Assembly: GCF_002102185.1 (NCBI RefSeq)
Contig: NZ_LQOW01000031.1
Location: 673,342 to 737,341 of the forward strand
Origin: Mycobacterium fragae
Lineage (GTDB): Bacteria; Actinomycetota; Actinomycetes; Mycobacteriales; Mycobacteriaceae
Direction: 5' to 3'
DNA length: 64,000 nt
Shown: piece after piece, positions 40,328 through 48,284 of the stretch
How the letters are laid out: each line of letters starts with the position of its first letter
Position numbering within the stretch: the stretch's first letter is position 1
The notes under the pieces: model-generated
The model's database searches: none
Told to the model about the DNA's origin: nothing
The model's input: only the letters and a program-made list of their open reading frames with translations
Made by a program: the position numbers and the translations under genes

Positions 40328-40561
40328 ATGAAGGCCCAGGTTGGTGATTGGCTGGTAGTCAAGGGCACCACAATTGCACAGCCGGACCAGCGTGGATTGA
40401 TCACCGAGGTGCGTTCGGCGGACGGTTCTCCCCCATACGTGGTGCGCTGGCTGGCCACTAGCCATGAGGCGACGGTGTTTCCCGGCCCCGACGCGCTCGT
40501 GGTGACCTCCGAAGAATTGGAGGTTGCCGACGCCCGCGCCCGGTCGCGGACCCGGGCGTAG
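40328..40561 (+). CDS. DUF1918 domain protein
   Basis: A 77-residue protein from ATG 40328, chosen because AAGGAAAGG lies nine bases upstream, with a TTG three codons earlier directly against it. It reads MKAQVGDWLVVKGTTIAQPD, QRGLITEVRSADGSPPYVVR and WLATSHEATVFPGPDALVVT, the DUF1918 single domain (SH3-like barrel). The tail is Ala/Arg-rich. Function unknown. The gene stands alone behind the fbpB terminator and is convergent with the gene ending at 40573. Confidence 0.88.
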   Translation: MKAQVGDWLVVKGTTIAQPDQRGLITEVRSADGSPPYVVRWLATSHEATVFPGPDALVVTSEELEVADARARSRTRA

Positions 40562-40572
40562 CAACAGGAGGT

Positions 40573-41082
40573 TCACCGCAGTTCGTCGGTGATGTTCACC
40601 CATCCGGTGGTGTCACCGCGGTGGTTGTTCATGTCGCGGCACTGACCGTAAAGACGCGCGACTCCGTGGTTCGGATGATCGATGTCTTCATAGAAGATCG
40701 CGGTGACGCCGTCCTTGGACAGGGTTTTGCCGTTCAAATGCTGGTTGGGCCGTGGGCCCTCATGCCACCCGTGGCCGACCATGGCCGCCGCGATCGCCTG
40801 CATGTAGCCGACGGCGCCGCTGCCGGCGGGCACGACGAAGTTCATGTAGACCGCGCCCTGATAGGGCGGGTCGTCGCGGTCCTTGCAGGACATCAGAAGG
40901 TAGCCCGCGCTCGGCTGCTGAAGCCGAGCGATGATGACGATGCGTTTGGCTTGCTCGACGACCTCGGCCCTCGTCTGCTCGTCGGTGGCGGTGCGGCTGG
41001 GGTGGTCAAGGACGTCGGCCGGCGACGAATGGAGCCGGCCTACCGCCAGAAATGCTCCGCCGAGTAGCAGTGAGACTGCCAA
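40573..41082 (-). CDS. Membrane-anchored conserved hypothetical protein
   Basis: A 169-residue protein from a TTG; one hydrophobic helix (AVSLLLGGAFLAVGRL) anchors it near the N-terminus. The rest is an extracytoplasmic domain with two Cys (LLMSCKDRDDPPYQGAVYMN, GQCRDMNNHRG) and no enzyme motif. The reading frame is open upstream without ATG, GTG or TTG, but CTG codons at 41145 and 41121 lie in frame. A GGAGG sits six bases before the CTG at 41145, directly over the end of the upstream gene, so the true start may be that CTG, giving a 21-codon extension (SPGRGESLRSPAARALL) and translational coupling. Function unknown. Confidence 0.7.
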   Translation of the reverse strand: MAVSLLLGGAFLAVGRLHSSPADVLDHPSRTATDEQTRAEVVEQAKRIVIIARLQQPSAGYLLMSCKDRDDPPYQGAVYMNFVVPAGSGAVGYMQAIAAAMVGHGWHEGPRPNQHLNGKTLSKDGVTAIFYEDIDHPNHGVARLYGQCRDMNNHRGDTTGWVNITDELR

Positions 41083-41147
41083 TGCGACAGCAAGTAGTGC
41101 CCGGGCAGCCGGCGAGCGCAGCGATTCCCCGCGGCCCGGCGACAGTA

Positions 41148-41651
41148 TCAGCCTCCGAGAGCGGCGATGAGTTCCTTGATTTTGGCCGCTTCCTCGTCGG
41201 TCGGGACCTCATCGGCCTCGATGGCGTCGAGAAGATCGGCCCGCAGCCCCGCGCCGTTGGCGGTTTCCTGCGCCGACAGCTTGGCGCGCCGGCGAATGAC
41301 GTATAGCTGCTGGCCCAACGTCGCACCGGGTGCCTCTGCCGCCATGGCCATCAGATCGTCGTAGCGGGTTCGAACTCCGCTCAGTGCGACGATGACCGAC
41401 GGCGTCGCCCTACCGCGGGACGCGGCCTTGGTGAGCGCCTCCTGCAGTTTTCGGAGGCCGGAGAGAATCACCGCGGCGCGTCCGGAAAACTCTGGGTCGT
41501 TGGTGTCCGGCAGGGCGTCGATCGCTGTGGTGAACATCTGCATCGCAGCTTCGACCAGGCTGACGATGACGGGCGCCTCACCGTCATCCGGTCCGTTCTT
41601 GGACCGCTTGCTGCTGTGGACGGCATCACTGAACTCGTCGATGATGATCAC
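41148..41651 (-). CDS. Helical conserved hypothetical with degenerate HTH-like segment (paralogue of 8852-9418)
   Basis: About 167 residues from GTG 41651; a TTG start 23 codons upstream is open. The protein aligns along its length with the one at 8852: EAPVIVSLVEAAMQMFTTAI, SGRAAVILSGLRKLQEALTK, GVRTRYDDLMAMAAEAPGAT and RRAKLSAQETANGAGLRADL. The segment LGQQLYVIRRRAKLSAQETA resembles an XRE helix-turn-helix. The C-terminal VPTDEEAAKIKELIAALGG ends immediately before the next gene's ribosome-binding site. It is divergent from the gene at 41793. Function unknown. Confidence 0.72.
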   Translation of the reverse strand: MIIIDEFSDAVHSSKRSKNGPDDGEAPVIVSLVEAAMQMFTTAIDALPDTNDPEFSGRAAVILSGLRKLQEALTKAASRGRATPSVIVALSGVRTRYDDLMAMAAEAPGATLGQQLYVIRRRAKLSAQETANGAGLRADLLDAIEADEVPTDEEAAKIKELIAALGG

Positions 41652-41792
41652 TCCGTATTGATCGCGGTAAAACCTGATAGAAGACGTCGAAACGCTAGCG
41701 CGGATCCAGCGTCGATACAAGTGTTATCGCACATCAGCGGCCCGGCGAACCCACCCCTTGTGCACGTGACTAATGGCGGCCAAAGTGAATAT

Positions 41793-42221
41793 ATGACCGA
41801 CCAGAAATTGATCGAGCACTGGATTCAGGGCTGTGCTGTTCAGCGGATCATGTTCCGTGACGGTCTCGTGCTGAACCTCGAGGACTACAACGAACTCGTC
41901 ATCTCGGTACCGCTCCGCTTGACTCTGCCCGCCACCGCATCCGCACCGACCGAGGTTGTGACCATCGACCCGAACGCCCCGGCCGTCCAGGAGCGACCGC
42001 TCTTCGATTTCTCCGGAGAGACATGCACGGATGTCGTCTGGGACGACACCGGAGATCTGCATCTTGAGTTCTCGGACGGACACCAGATCGACGTCGCGCC
42101 CGACGACGAGGTCACCGCGTGGGAGCTGTACGGCAAGTACCACGGCTACGCGGCATGCCTGCCGCACGGCAGGGTGCGGGTGGTCCGCCACGACATGCCC
42201 GACGCCGCCGACGATTCCTAG
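41793..42221 (+). CDS. Conserved hypothetical protein, DUF6188-like
   Basis: A 142-residue protein from ATG 41793 (MTDQKLIEHWIQGCAVQRIM). Segments FRDGLVLNLEDYNELVISVP, ERPLFDFSGETCTDVVWDDT and DLHLEFSDGHQIDVAPDDEV describe a small beta-rich protein of the actinobacterial DUF6188 type, as far as I can judge. A frame open upstream of this ATG is less likely, since it would overlap the divergent gene. No signal peptide or membrane segment is seen. It is divergent from the helical protein at 41148, with about 140 bp between. Function unknown. Confidence 0.7.
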   Translation: MTDQKLIEHWIQGCAVQRIMFRDGLVLNLEDYNELVISVPLRLTLPATASAPTEVVTIDPNAPAVQERPLFDFSGETCTDVVWDDTGDLHLEFSDGHQIDVAPDDEVTAWELYGKYHGYAACLPHGRVRVVRHDMPDAADDS

Positions 42222-42254
42222 CGCGTCACGCGTAGGGCGTGCTTGGATCAGCCC

Positions 42255-42710
42255 ATGCAAGGGTCGGCGACGGTTCATATGGCGGCACCCGCGGACAAGA
42301 TCTGGAATCTGATCGCGGATGTCCGTAACACCGGGCGGTTCTCCCCGGAAGTTTTCGACGCGGAGTGGCTCGACGGCGCGACCGGGCCCGCTCTCGGCGC
42401 GCGGTTCCGCGGTCATGTGAAGCGAAACGAAATCGGGCCGGTGTACTGGACGACCTGCCGGGTCACCGCATGCGAGCCGGGTCGTGAATTCGGGTTCGCG
42501 GTGCTGGTCGGCGACCGCCCGGTGAACAACTGGCATTACCAGCTCACGCCGGCCCGTGACGGCACCGACGTCACCGAATCATTCCGGATGCACTCGTCGG
42601 CATTCACCACCTTGTACTACTGGTTGTTCGGTGGCTGGCTGCGGCAGCGGCGCAATATCCGCGACATGACCAAGACGCTGCACCGCATCAAGGATGTGGC
42701 CGAGGCGTGA
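42255..42710 (+). CDS. SRPBCC/START-fold protein (Rv1883c-like position)
   Basis: About 151 residues from ATG 42255; a TTG four codons earlier is possible. It begins MQGSATVHMAAPADKIWNLI with the SRPBCC strand-helix start, then FSPEVFDAEWLDGATGPALG and WHYQLTPARDGTDVTESFRM, and ends with a long C-terminal helix (LRQRRNIRDMTKTLHRIKDV). The stop overlaps the SDR start by four bases, so it is coupled to the SDR. By recollection Rv1883c, of this fold, precedes Rv1882c (SDR) in M. tuberculosis. The ligand is unknown. Confidence 0.82.
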   Translation: MQGSATVHMAAPADKIWNLIADVRNTGRFSPEVFDAEWLDGATGPALGARFRGHVKRNEIGPVYWTTCRVTACEPGREFGFAVLVGDRPVNNWHYQLTPARDGTDVTESFRMHSSAFTTLYYWLFGGWLRQRRNIRDMTKTLHRIKDVAEA

Positions 42711-43546
42711 AGTCCGTCTTCATCACCGGCGCCGGCAGTGGAATGGGGCGCGAGGGCGCAAAACTCTTCCACGCCAATGGCTGGCGAGTGGGCGCGGTCG
42801 ACCGGAACGCGGACGGGCTGGCGTCGCTGACCGAGGAGCTGAGCGGCGAGCGGCTGTGGACCCGCGTCGTCGACGTAACAGACAAAGCCGCGCTCGACGG
42901 CGCGCTGGCCGACTTCTGCGCCGGCAATGACGGCGGCGGACTCGACATGATGTGGAACAACGCCGGCATCGGGGAATCCGGCTGGTTCGAAGATGTTCCC
43001 TACGAGGCCGCCATGCGCGTCGTCGACATCAACTTCAAGGCGGTGCTCACCGGCGCCTACGCCGCCCTGCCCTACCTCAAGAAATCGCCCGGCAGCTTGA
43101 TGTTTTCCACCTCGTCGTCGGCGGGCACCTACGGCATGCCGCGGCTGGCGGTGTACTCGGCGACCAAGCACGGGGTGAAGGGGCTGACCGAGGCGCTCAG
43201 CGTGGAATGGCGCCGTCACGGGGTGCGCGTCGCCGACGTGCTGCCCGGACTGATCGACACCGCGATCCTCACGTCGACGCCCAACCGCTCTGAGGACGGC
43301 CCGCAGCCGGCGTCGGCCGAGGAGGTCGCCGCGAGCGCGCCGAAGAAAGGAATGTTCCGATTGATGCCGGCCAGCAGCGTGGCCGAGACTGCCTGGGCTG
43401 CCTACCATCACCCGACCCGGCTGCATTGGTATGTGCCGAAAAGCATTCGCTGGATCGACCGCTTCAAAGGGCTGAGTCCGGAGCTGGTGCGCGGTCGCAT
43501 CATCAAATCCCTTCCGAGACTGCTGCCGGAGCTGCAGCAGCCATGA
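42707..43546 (+). CDS. Short-chain dehydrogenase/reductase
   Basis: A 279-residue SDR from GTG 42707 (GTGA overlap with the previous stop). Motifs are FITGAGSGMGREGAKLFHAN (T-G-x-x-x-G-x-G), VVDVTDKAALDGAL, MMWNNAGIGESGWFEDVPYE (N-N-A-G), MFSTSSSAGTYGMPRLAVYS (catalytic Ser) and YSATKHGVKGLTEALSVEWR (Y-x-x-x-K). The D in AVDRNADG after strand 2 favours NAD(H). The C-terminal 80 residues are an extra helical segment not seen in classical SDRs. The remembered counterpart is Rv1882c. The substrate is unknown. It overlaps the SnoaL gene by four bases (ATGA). Confidence 0.88.
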   Translation: MKSVFITGAGSGMGREGAKLFHANGWRVGAVDRNADGLASLTEELSGERLWTRVVDVTDKAALDGALADFCAGNDGGGLDMMWNNAGIGESGWFEDVPYEAAMRVVDINFKAVLTGAYAALPYLKKSPGSLMFSTSSSAGTYGMPRLAVYSATKHGVKGLTEALSVEWRRHGVRVADVLPGLIDTAILTSTPNRSEDGPQPASAEEVAASAPKKGMFRLMPASSVAETAWAAYHHPTRLHWYVPKSIRWIDRFKGLSPELVRGRIIKSLPRLLPELQQP

Positions 43547-44046
43547 GCAAGTGGTCGCGCGCTGAGATCGAGTCGGCTTTCGAACACCACAAACAGGTGG
43601 TCGGACAGATCGGCACGAGTTGGGACTGGTCACGGTTCGCCGACGAGTTCACCGAGGACGCCACCTACGTCGAGCACATGTATGGAACCTTTCATGGCCG
43701 CGAGAACATCCGGGATTGGATTGTCTCCACGATGAATGTGTTTCCGGGCAGCGAGATGCCGTTTTACCCGACGTCCTGGTATTCCATCGACGAGGACCGC
43801 GGCTGGGTGTTCTGCGAGTTTCTCAACCGGATGCGGGATCCGGGCGACGGCAGCATCCACCAGGCGCCCAACCTGTCGATCCTGAAATACGCCGGCGACA
43901 ACTTGTGGAGTTATGAGGAAGACGCCTACAACCCGATGAACTTCCTGCCGGTGGTCCGCGGGTACGTGCAGCGCTGCCATGTGCTCGGCACCGCCAGCGA
44001 CGATGCGATCGCGTTCGCGAAACGAATGAACTGGGAACTCGGTTAA
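43543..44046 (+). CDS. SnoaL-like (NTF2-fold) protein
   Basis: A 167-residue protein from ATG 43543 (MSKWSRAEIESAFEHHKQVV), overlapping the SDR stop. Segments WSRFADEFTEDATYVEHMYG and FHGRENIRDWIVSTMNVFPG follow the SnoaL/NTF2 cone fold, and WYSIDEDRGWVFCEFLNRM continues the strands. Many such proteins are hydrolases, isomerases or ketosteroid-isomerase-like enzymes. The gene is the third of a coupled SRPBCC-SDR-SnoaL run, 18 bp before the CYP140 gene, so it may act in the same lipid or steroid conversion. The active site is not identified. Confidence 0.8.
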   Translation: MSKWSRAEIESAFEHHKQVVGQIGTSWDWSRFADEFTEDATYVEHMYGTFHGRENIRDWIVSTMNVFPGSEMPFYPTSWYSIDEDRGWVFCEFLNRMRDPGDGSIHQAPNLSILKYAGDNLWSYEEDAYNPMNFLPVVRGYVQRCHVLGTASDDAIAFAKRMNWELG

Positions 44047-44063
44047 CAAGTTGGGGGCTTCTC

Positions 44064-45392
44064 GTGGGCATCGGATTCAGGGAACGGGTGAACTGGCTGA
44101 CGCTGCACGGTTTCGTCCGCGGCGTCGCGCGGATCGGCGCCCGCCGGGGTGACCTGCAAGGCCGGTTGATCGCCGATCCGGCTGTCCACCAGGATCCGGT
44201 GTCCTTCTACGACGAGGTCCGGGCGCGCGGTCCCCTGGTGCGATCCCGTATCGGCCACCTCACCGCCGACCATGGGATCGCGCATGAACTGCTGCGCTCG
44301 GAAGACTTCCGGGTACTTTCGATCGGGTCAAACCTACCGGCGCCGCTGCGCTGGCTCGAGCGTCGCACCCGTGACGCGATGCTGCATCCGTTGCGGCCAC
44401 CGTCGTTGCTGGCGGTGGAGCCGCCGGAGCACACCCGCTACCGAAAGACCGTGTCGTCGGTGTTCACCCCGAGAGCGGTCGCCGCGCTCCGGGACGGCGT
44501 CGAGCAGACCGCTCGCACACTGCTCGATCAACTTTCGGCCGAACCCGGTGTGGTCGACATCGTCGAGCGCTACTGCTCGCAGCTGCCGGTGGCGATCATC
44601 AGTGACATCTTGGGAGTGCCGGAACGCGATCGGCCACACATTCTGGAGTTCGGCGAACTGGCCGCCCCCAGTTTGGATTTCGGGCTGACGTGGCCGCAGT
44701 ACCGGCGGGTGCAGCGTGGCATCACCGGATTTACCCACTGGCTTGCTGAGCATCTGGCCCACCTGCGACGCAACCCTGGTGACGACCTGATGAGCCAGAT
44801 TATCCAGCAGGCCCAAAACGGTTCTGCGGAAACATATTTGGATGAGCTAGAACTTCAGGCAATCGCCGGCCTGGTGTTGGCTGCCGGCTTCGAGACCACC
44901 GTCAACCTGCTGGGCAACGGGATTCGCATGCTGCTGGATGCGCCGGAGCATGTACAGACCCTCACTCAGCGACCGCAGCTGTGGCCCAACGCCGTTGAGG
45001 AGATCCTCCGGCTGGAGTCGCCGGTTCAGCTGACCGCCCGGATCGCGTTGAACGACACCGAGATCGCAGGTACGCACATCAAGCGAGGTGAGCTGGTGGT
45101 GATTTATCTTGCCGCAGCCAATCGTGACCCGGCGGTATTCGCCGACCCGCATCGCTTCGACATCGAACGCGCCAACGCCGGCAGACACCTCGCGTTCTCC
45201 GGTGGCCGGCACTTTTGCCTGGGCGCCGCCCTGGCCCGCGCCGAGGGCGAGGTCGGCCTGCGCACCTTCTTCGACCGCTTCCCCGAGGTGCGGTCTGCGG
45301 GTGCGGGCAGCCGGCGCGACACCCAGATTCTGCGGGGCTGGTCAACGTTGCCGGTGGCGCTGGGTCCGGCACGGTCGATGGCGGCGCGGTAA
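44064..45392 (+). CDS. cyp140: Cytochrome P450, CYP140 family
   Basis: A 442-residue P450 from GTG 44064. The I-helix is AGLVLAAGFETTVNLLGNGI (A-G-F-E-T-T), the E-x-x-R lies in EEILRLESPVQLTARIALND, and the heme loop is LAFSGGRHFCLGAALARAEG (F-x-G-x-x-x-C). The N-terminus (LRPPSLLAVEPPEHTRYRKT) includes the C-helix region with H-T-R-Y-R. The position after SRPBCC-SDR-SnoaL matches my recollection of Rv1880c (cyp140) near Rv1882c and Rv1883c, and the length fits. The substrate of CYP140 is unknown. It is convergent with the CocE-type hydrolase. Confidence 0.88.
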   Translation: MGIGFRERVNWLTLHGFVRGVARIGARRGDLQGRLIADPAVHQDPVSFYDEVRARGPLVRSRIGHLTADHGIAHELLRSEDFRVLSIGSNLPAPLRWLERRTRDAMLHPLRPPSLLAVEPPEHTRYRKTVSSVFTPRAVAALRDGVEQTARTLLDQLSAEPGVVDIVERYCSQLPVAIISDILGVPERDRPHILEFGELAAPSLDFGLTWPQYRRVQRGITGFTHWLAEHLAHLRRNPGDDLMSQIIQQAQNGSAETYLDELELQAIAGLVLAAGFETTVNLLGNGIRMLLDAPEHVQTLTQRPQLWPNAVEEILRLESPVQLTARIALNDTEIAGTHIKRGELVVIYLAAANRDPAVFADPHRFDIERANAGRHLAFSGGRHFCLGAALARAEGEVGLRTFFDRFPEVRSAGAGSRRDTQILRGWSTLPVALGPARSMAAR

Positions 45393-45408
45393 CCCGCCGA
45401 AACGCTTG

Positions 45409-47316
45409 TCAGGTCACCCGGTCCGGGTCGGCCAGCGGGACGAGAAGGTGCGACGGCGTCGGCCCGCCCTGCTGGAGCCGGTAGCTGCCGCCGACCAGAG
45501 CGCGGCGGGCGGGCTTGGTGGGGACCAGATGCGGAAAGTCGTAGGTGGTCAGGGTGAGCCGCAGCCGGTGGTCGGGGGCGATCAACGCGGCGGTCGGAAA
45601 TATCTCGACGTCGTAGCGGGTCACTTCGCCGGGAACGACGGGCTGCACGGCGGAACGGGTGCTGAAGTGATGCGGGCGCAGAACGGTGCCGTCCGGCAGG
45701 TACCACGTAAGGGCCGGGTCCAGCGCGCGATGTGAACCGAGCAGCGCGCCTTGGGTCAATGGGCGGCTGATTCCGTCGGGGGCGACGTCGTCGAGGTGGG
45801 CCACCCACAGCGTCTCGGTTGTGTTGGCCGTCGCGTGGACGGTCAGCGTGATCGGTCCGGCAACCAGCGTCGGGGTGGTAAACGGCTCGGTCGTGTACGT
45901 CAGCGCCTTGCGCTGCAGGCGACTGTTGTCCGCGTCGTAGCGGATCCGCCTGCCCCGCCGGGTGGTGAAGAAGCTGTTCATCCCGAGGCTCCACTGCTCC
46001 AGGCTGCGACCGGCCAGCGGACCTCGTGCCGCGTAATTGAGGGTTGCCTCGCTCTTTTCGCCGGCGCAATCCCGCGTCAACCTGCCCGAGTCGGACAGAT
46101 ACAACCGGGTCGGCGTCGCCGCGGCAAGCGGGTATTCGCGGGCGTGGAACCACTGCGTGCTTCCGATGGCCTGGAACGTGAAGGGCGCTCCGGTTACCGC
46201 CGCCATCGGCTCGTCCTTCAGCCAATGGTCGAACCAGCGCAACTGCAGTTCGGCCAGGCGCAGGCCGTCGAAGTCCGATACGTGATACCAGGGGCCCATC
46301 AGGAGCCGGACCCGCTCGGATACCGGCTGGCCGGGTTCCATCGGTGCGGCATCCGGCCGCCCGGCCAGCGCGTTCTGCAGCGCCGCGTAGTTCAGCGGCT
46401 CCCCGCGCTGGAAGGCGTCGTGCCACCCGCCGACCAGGAAGACCGCAACGCCGTTGGCGGCGACGTCACCAAGGACGTCACCCGGGCGCATCGCATCCCA
46501 GAACGGCCCGTCGTAGGCGGTGTCACCGCCGGCCATGGCATCGGCGACCAGCGGCCCGAAGTACCGGCGCTGGTCGCGTCCGCGCTGCCGAACCGCGGCG
46601 AACCCGCCGGCCCGAGGGCGCGGATGGCCGCCCCTGGACAGCAGTTCCAGGGTGGGGTTCACGACGTTGAGCAGCCGGTAGATGGCGCTGTACGCCCGGA
46701 TGGTCCGCAGGTGCGGCACCCCTCCCATGGCGGCGGCATCGCGGTAGAAGTCGCGTGCCGCCATCACCGGGAAGATCGCCTTCAACGGCGAATCCGGGCC
46801 GACCGCGGCCGCGGTGAACAGCTGGTTGATGGCCAGGTAGGAGATTCCGAACATCCCGACGCGACCGTTGGCGTTCGGCAGCGCCGAAGCCCACTGGACC
46901 AGCTCCACCCCATCCTGTGCCTGCCTGTGCCCGAACATCTCGAAGGAACCGCCGGATGCGCCGGTGCCGCGGACGTCGACCATGACTTCGATGTAGCCGC
47001 GCTTGATCAGATACCGCGTGGCACCCCCGCCGATCTGGGCGGCCGGCGGCGGAGCTTTCTTGCCGTACGGGGTCACCGACAGCAGCACGGGGAACGGCCC
47101 GGCGGCGGGCTCGCCGGTCTCGGGCACGGTGGGGTAATGAATGTCGGCTCGCAGCTCGACCCCGTCGCTCATCGGCACCGCCACGTTGTGGCGCACCCCG
47201 ACCCCGTAGGTCGCCGGCCCAGGCGACCAGGACGGCGCCAGCGGTGACGGGCTGACTCGACGAGCCCTTTGGGCCCTTCTGGTCGCGGCTCTGCGTCTCA
47301 GTCGCAGCGTCGCCAT
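45409..47316 (-). CDS. CocE/NonD-family X-prolyl-dipeptidyl/ester hydrolase
   Basis: About 635 residues from ATG 47316, chosen because GGAGG lies five bases upstream; the in-frame extension lacks one. The N-terminal hydrolase domain includes FPVLLSVTPYGKKAPPPAAQ, MVDVRGTGASGGSFEMFGHR and GRVGMFGISYLAINQLFTAA (nucleophile elbow G-I-S-Y). Later come LVGGWHDAFQRGEPLNYAAL (acid) and LLMGPWYHVSDFDGLRLAEL (catalytic His), followed by the jelly-roll C-domain of the CocE family (DFPHLVPTKPARRALVGGSY). Such enzymes cleave esters, amides or N-terminal dipeptides. The natural substrate is unknown. Confidence 0.87.
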   Translation of the reverse strand: MATLRLRRRAATRRAQRARRVSPSPLAPSWSPGPATYGVGVRHNVAVPMSDGVELRADIHYPTVPETGEPAAGPFPVLLSVTPYGKKAPPPAAQIGGGATRYLIKRGYIEVMVDVRGTGASGGSFEMFGHRQAQDGVELVQWASALPNANGRVGMFGISYLAINQLFTAAAVGPDSPLKAIFPVMAARDFYRDAAAMGGVPHLRTIRAYSAIYRLLNVVNPTLELLSRGGHPRPRAGGFAAVRQRGRDQRRYFGPLVADAMAGGDTAYDGPFWDAMRPGDVLGDVAANGVAVFLVGGWHDAFQRGEPLNYAALQNALAGRPDAAPMEPGQPVSERVRLLMGPWYHVSDFDGLRLAELQLRWFDHWLKDEPMAAVTGAPFTFQAIGSTQWFHAREYPLAAATPTRLYLSDSGRLTRDCAGEKSEATLNYAARGPLAGRSLEQWSLGMNSFFTTRRGRRIRYDADNSRLQRKALTYTTEPFTTPTLVAGPITLTVHATANTTETLWVAHLDDVAPDGISRPLTQGALLGSHRALDPALTWYLPDGTVLRPHHFSTRSAVQPVVPGEVTRYDVEIFPTAALIAPDHRLRLTLTTYDFPHLVPTKPARRALVGGSYRLQQGGPTPSHLLVPLADPDRVT

Positions 47317-47403
47317 CACTACCTCCCGTGCGTTGTCGTCTGCGCCGACTCTACGGATGCCTGTCGTTGACACGTGTTCAGCAGCAAGGTTCTATTGACA
47401 CCC

Positions 47404-47847
47404 GTGTCGGTTGACGAACAGGTGCTGGGCCTTTGGCGTGCGTTGTCGAATCGGGACTGGGACGGGGTCAAGACGTTCTTGTCCGCGGACTGCATATACC
47501 TGGACATGCCGGTCGGGCCGACGGCGGCTGCGCGCGGCCCCGACGACATCGTCAAGCGTCTCAAAATCGGGCTCGAGCCGCTGGCGGGCTATGAGAACCA
47601 CGACGGCACGCTGGTGTCCAACGGCTCCGATGTCATGTACGAGCACTCGGAGACCTGGAAGTGGCCGACGGGTGAGACCGCGTTACTGCGGTTCGTTTCG
47701 GTGCATCGGGTCCAAGACGGCAAAGTGACGCTGTGGAAGGACTATTGGGACATGGGCTCGATGGTCAGCCAGGCGCCGCCGACCTGGTTGGAAGATCTTG
47801 CCACAGCCGACACGTCGTGGATTTTCGACGCGACGGGACTGGTCTAG
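47404..47847 (+). CDS. SnoaL/limonene-1,2-epoxide hydrolase-like protein
   Basis: About 147 residues from GTG 47404; GTG 47374 ten codons earlier is an alternative, and no ribosome-binding site favours either. It reads VDEQVLGLWRALSNRDWDGV, KTFLSADCIYLDMPVGPTAA and AARGPDDIVKRLKIGLEPLA, the first part of the NTF2-fold limonene epoxide-hydrolase-like family, and ends VQDGKVTLWKDYWDMGSM with the Asp/Tyr-rich strand. It may be a hydrolase or isomerase. It is divergent from the CocE gene (88 bp apart) and overlaps the end of the SRPBCC gene by four bases. Confidence 0.78.
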   Translation: MSVDEQVLGLWRALSNRDWDGVKTFLSADCIYLDMPVGPTAAARGPDDIVKRLKIGLEPLAGYENHDGTLVSNGSDVMYEHSETWKWPTGETALLRFVSVHRVQDGKVTLWKDYWDMGSMVSQAPPTWLEDLATADTSWIFDATGLV

Positions 47848-48284
47848 CCGCCGGCCTCGACGAGCGCCTTGAGGCGTTTGAGGGTGTCGGCCGTTGTGCG
47901 GCCCACCTGGCGCACGGCGACCCGGTCTGCGATGTAGCCCAGGATCCCGCCGGGCGCTTGATATGACAGCCGGAACGTCACCTTTGTTCGGCCGTCGCCG
48001 GCGTCGCGCAGCCGGATCCGGCCCCGCAGGTTGACGCCGGTGATGCCGACCCACGCCACGTCGCGCAGGTCGTCGAATTCGACCACCTCGATCAGACCGC
48101 CGACCGGCACGGAGCCGATCTTCCAGTGCACGGTGTAGCGCGCCCCGACGCCGGCACGTTGCTCGCTGGCGTTTTCCCAGCGCTCCAGGCTGGTCATGAA
48201 CTCCGGGTAGCAGTCGGGATCGCTGACGATCTTCCAGACGGCGTCGCGGTCGGCGTCGATCACACAGCGACGTTCGACGCGCAT
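47844..48284 (-). CDS. SRPBCC/polyketide-cyclase-like protein
   Basis: A 146-residue SRPBCC protein. It begins MRVERRCVIDADRDAVWKIV (strand, helix), then DPDCYPEFMTSLERWENASE, VGARYTVHWKIGSVPVGGLI, EFDDLRDVAWVGITGVNLRG and TKVTFRLSYQAPGGILGYI, with the C-terminal helix VRQVGRTTADTLKRLKALVE. This matches the cyclase/dehydrase fold with a hydrophobic cavity. Its start lies one base from the end of the acyltransferase gene, so it is the last gene of the leftward bfrA-to-SRPBCC set. The ligand is unknown. Confidence 0.82.
   Translation of the reverse strand: MRVERRCVIDADRDAVWKIVSDPDCYPEFMTSLERWENASEQRAGVGARYTVHWKIGSVPVGGLIEVVEFDDLRDVAWVGITGVNLRGRIRLRDAGDGRTKVTFRLSYQAPGGILGYIADRVAVRQVGRTTADTLKRLKALVEAGG

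Noticed and set aside
45104..46426. A long minus-strand open frame under the CYP140 end and the CocE hydrolase
   Set aside because: The composition is Arg/Gly/Pro-biased and the same DNA encodes the CocE C-terminal domain in another frame.
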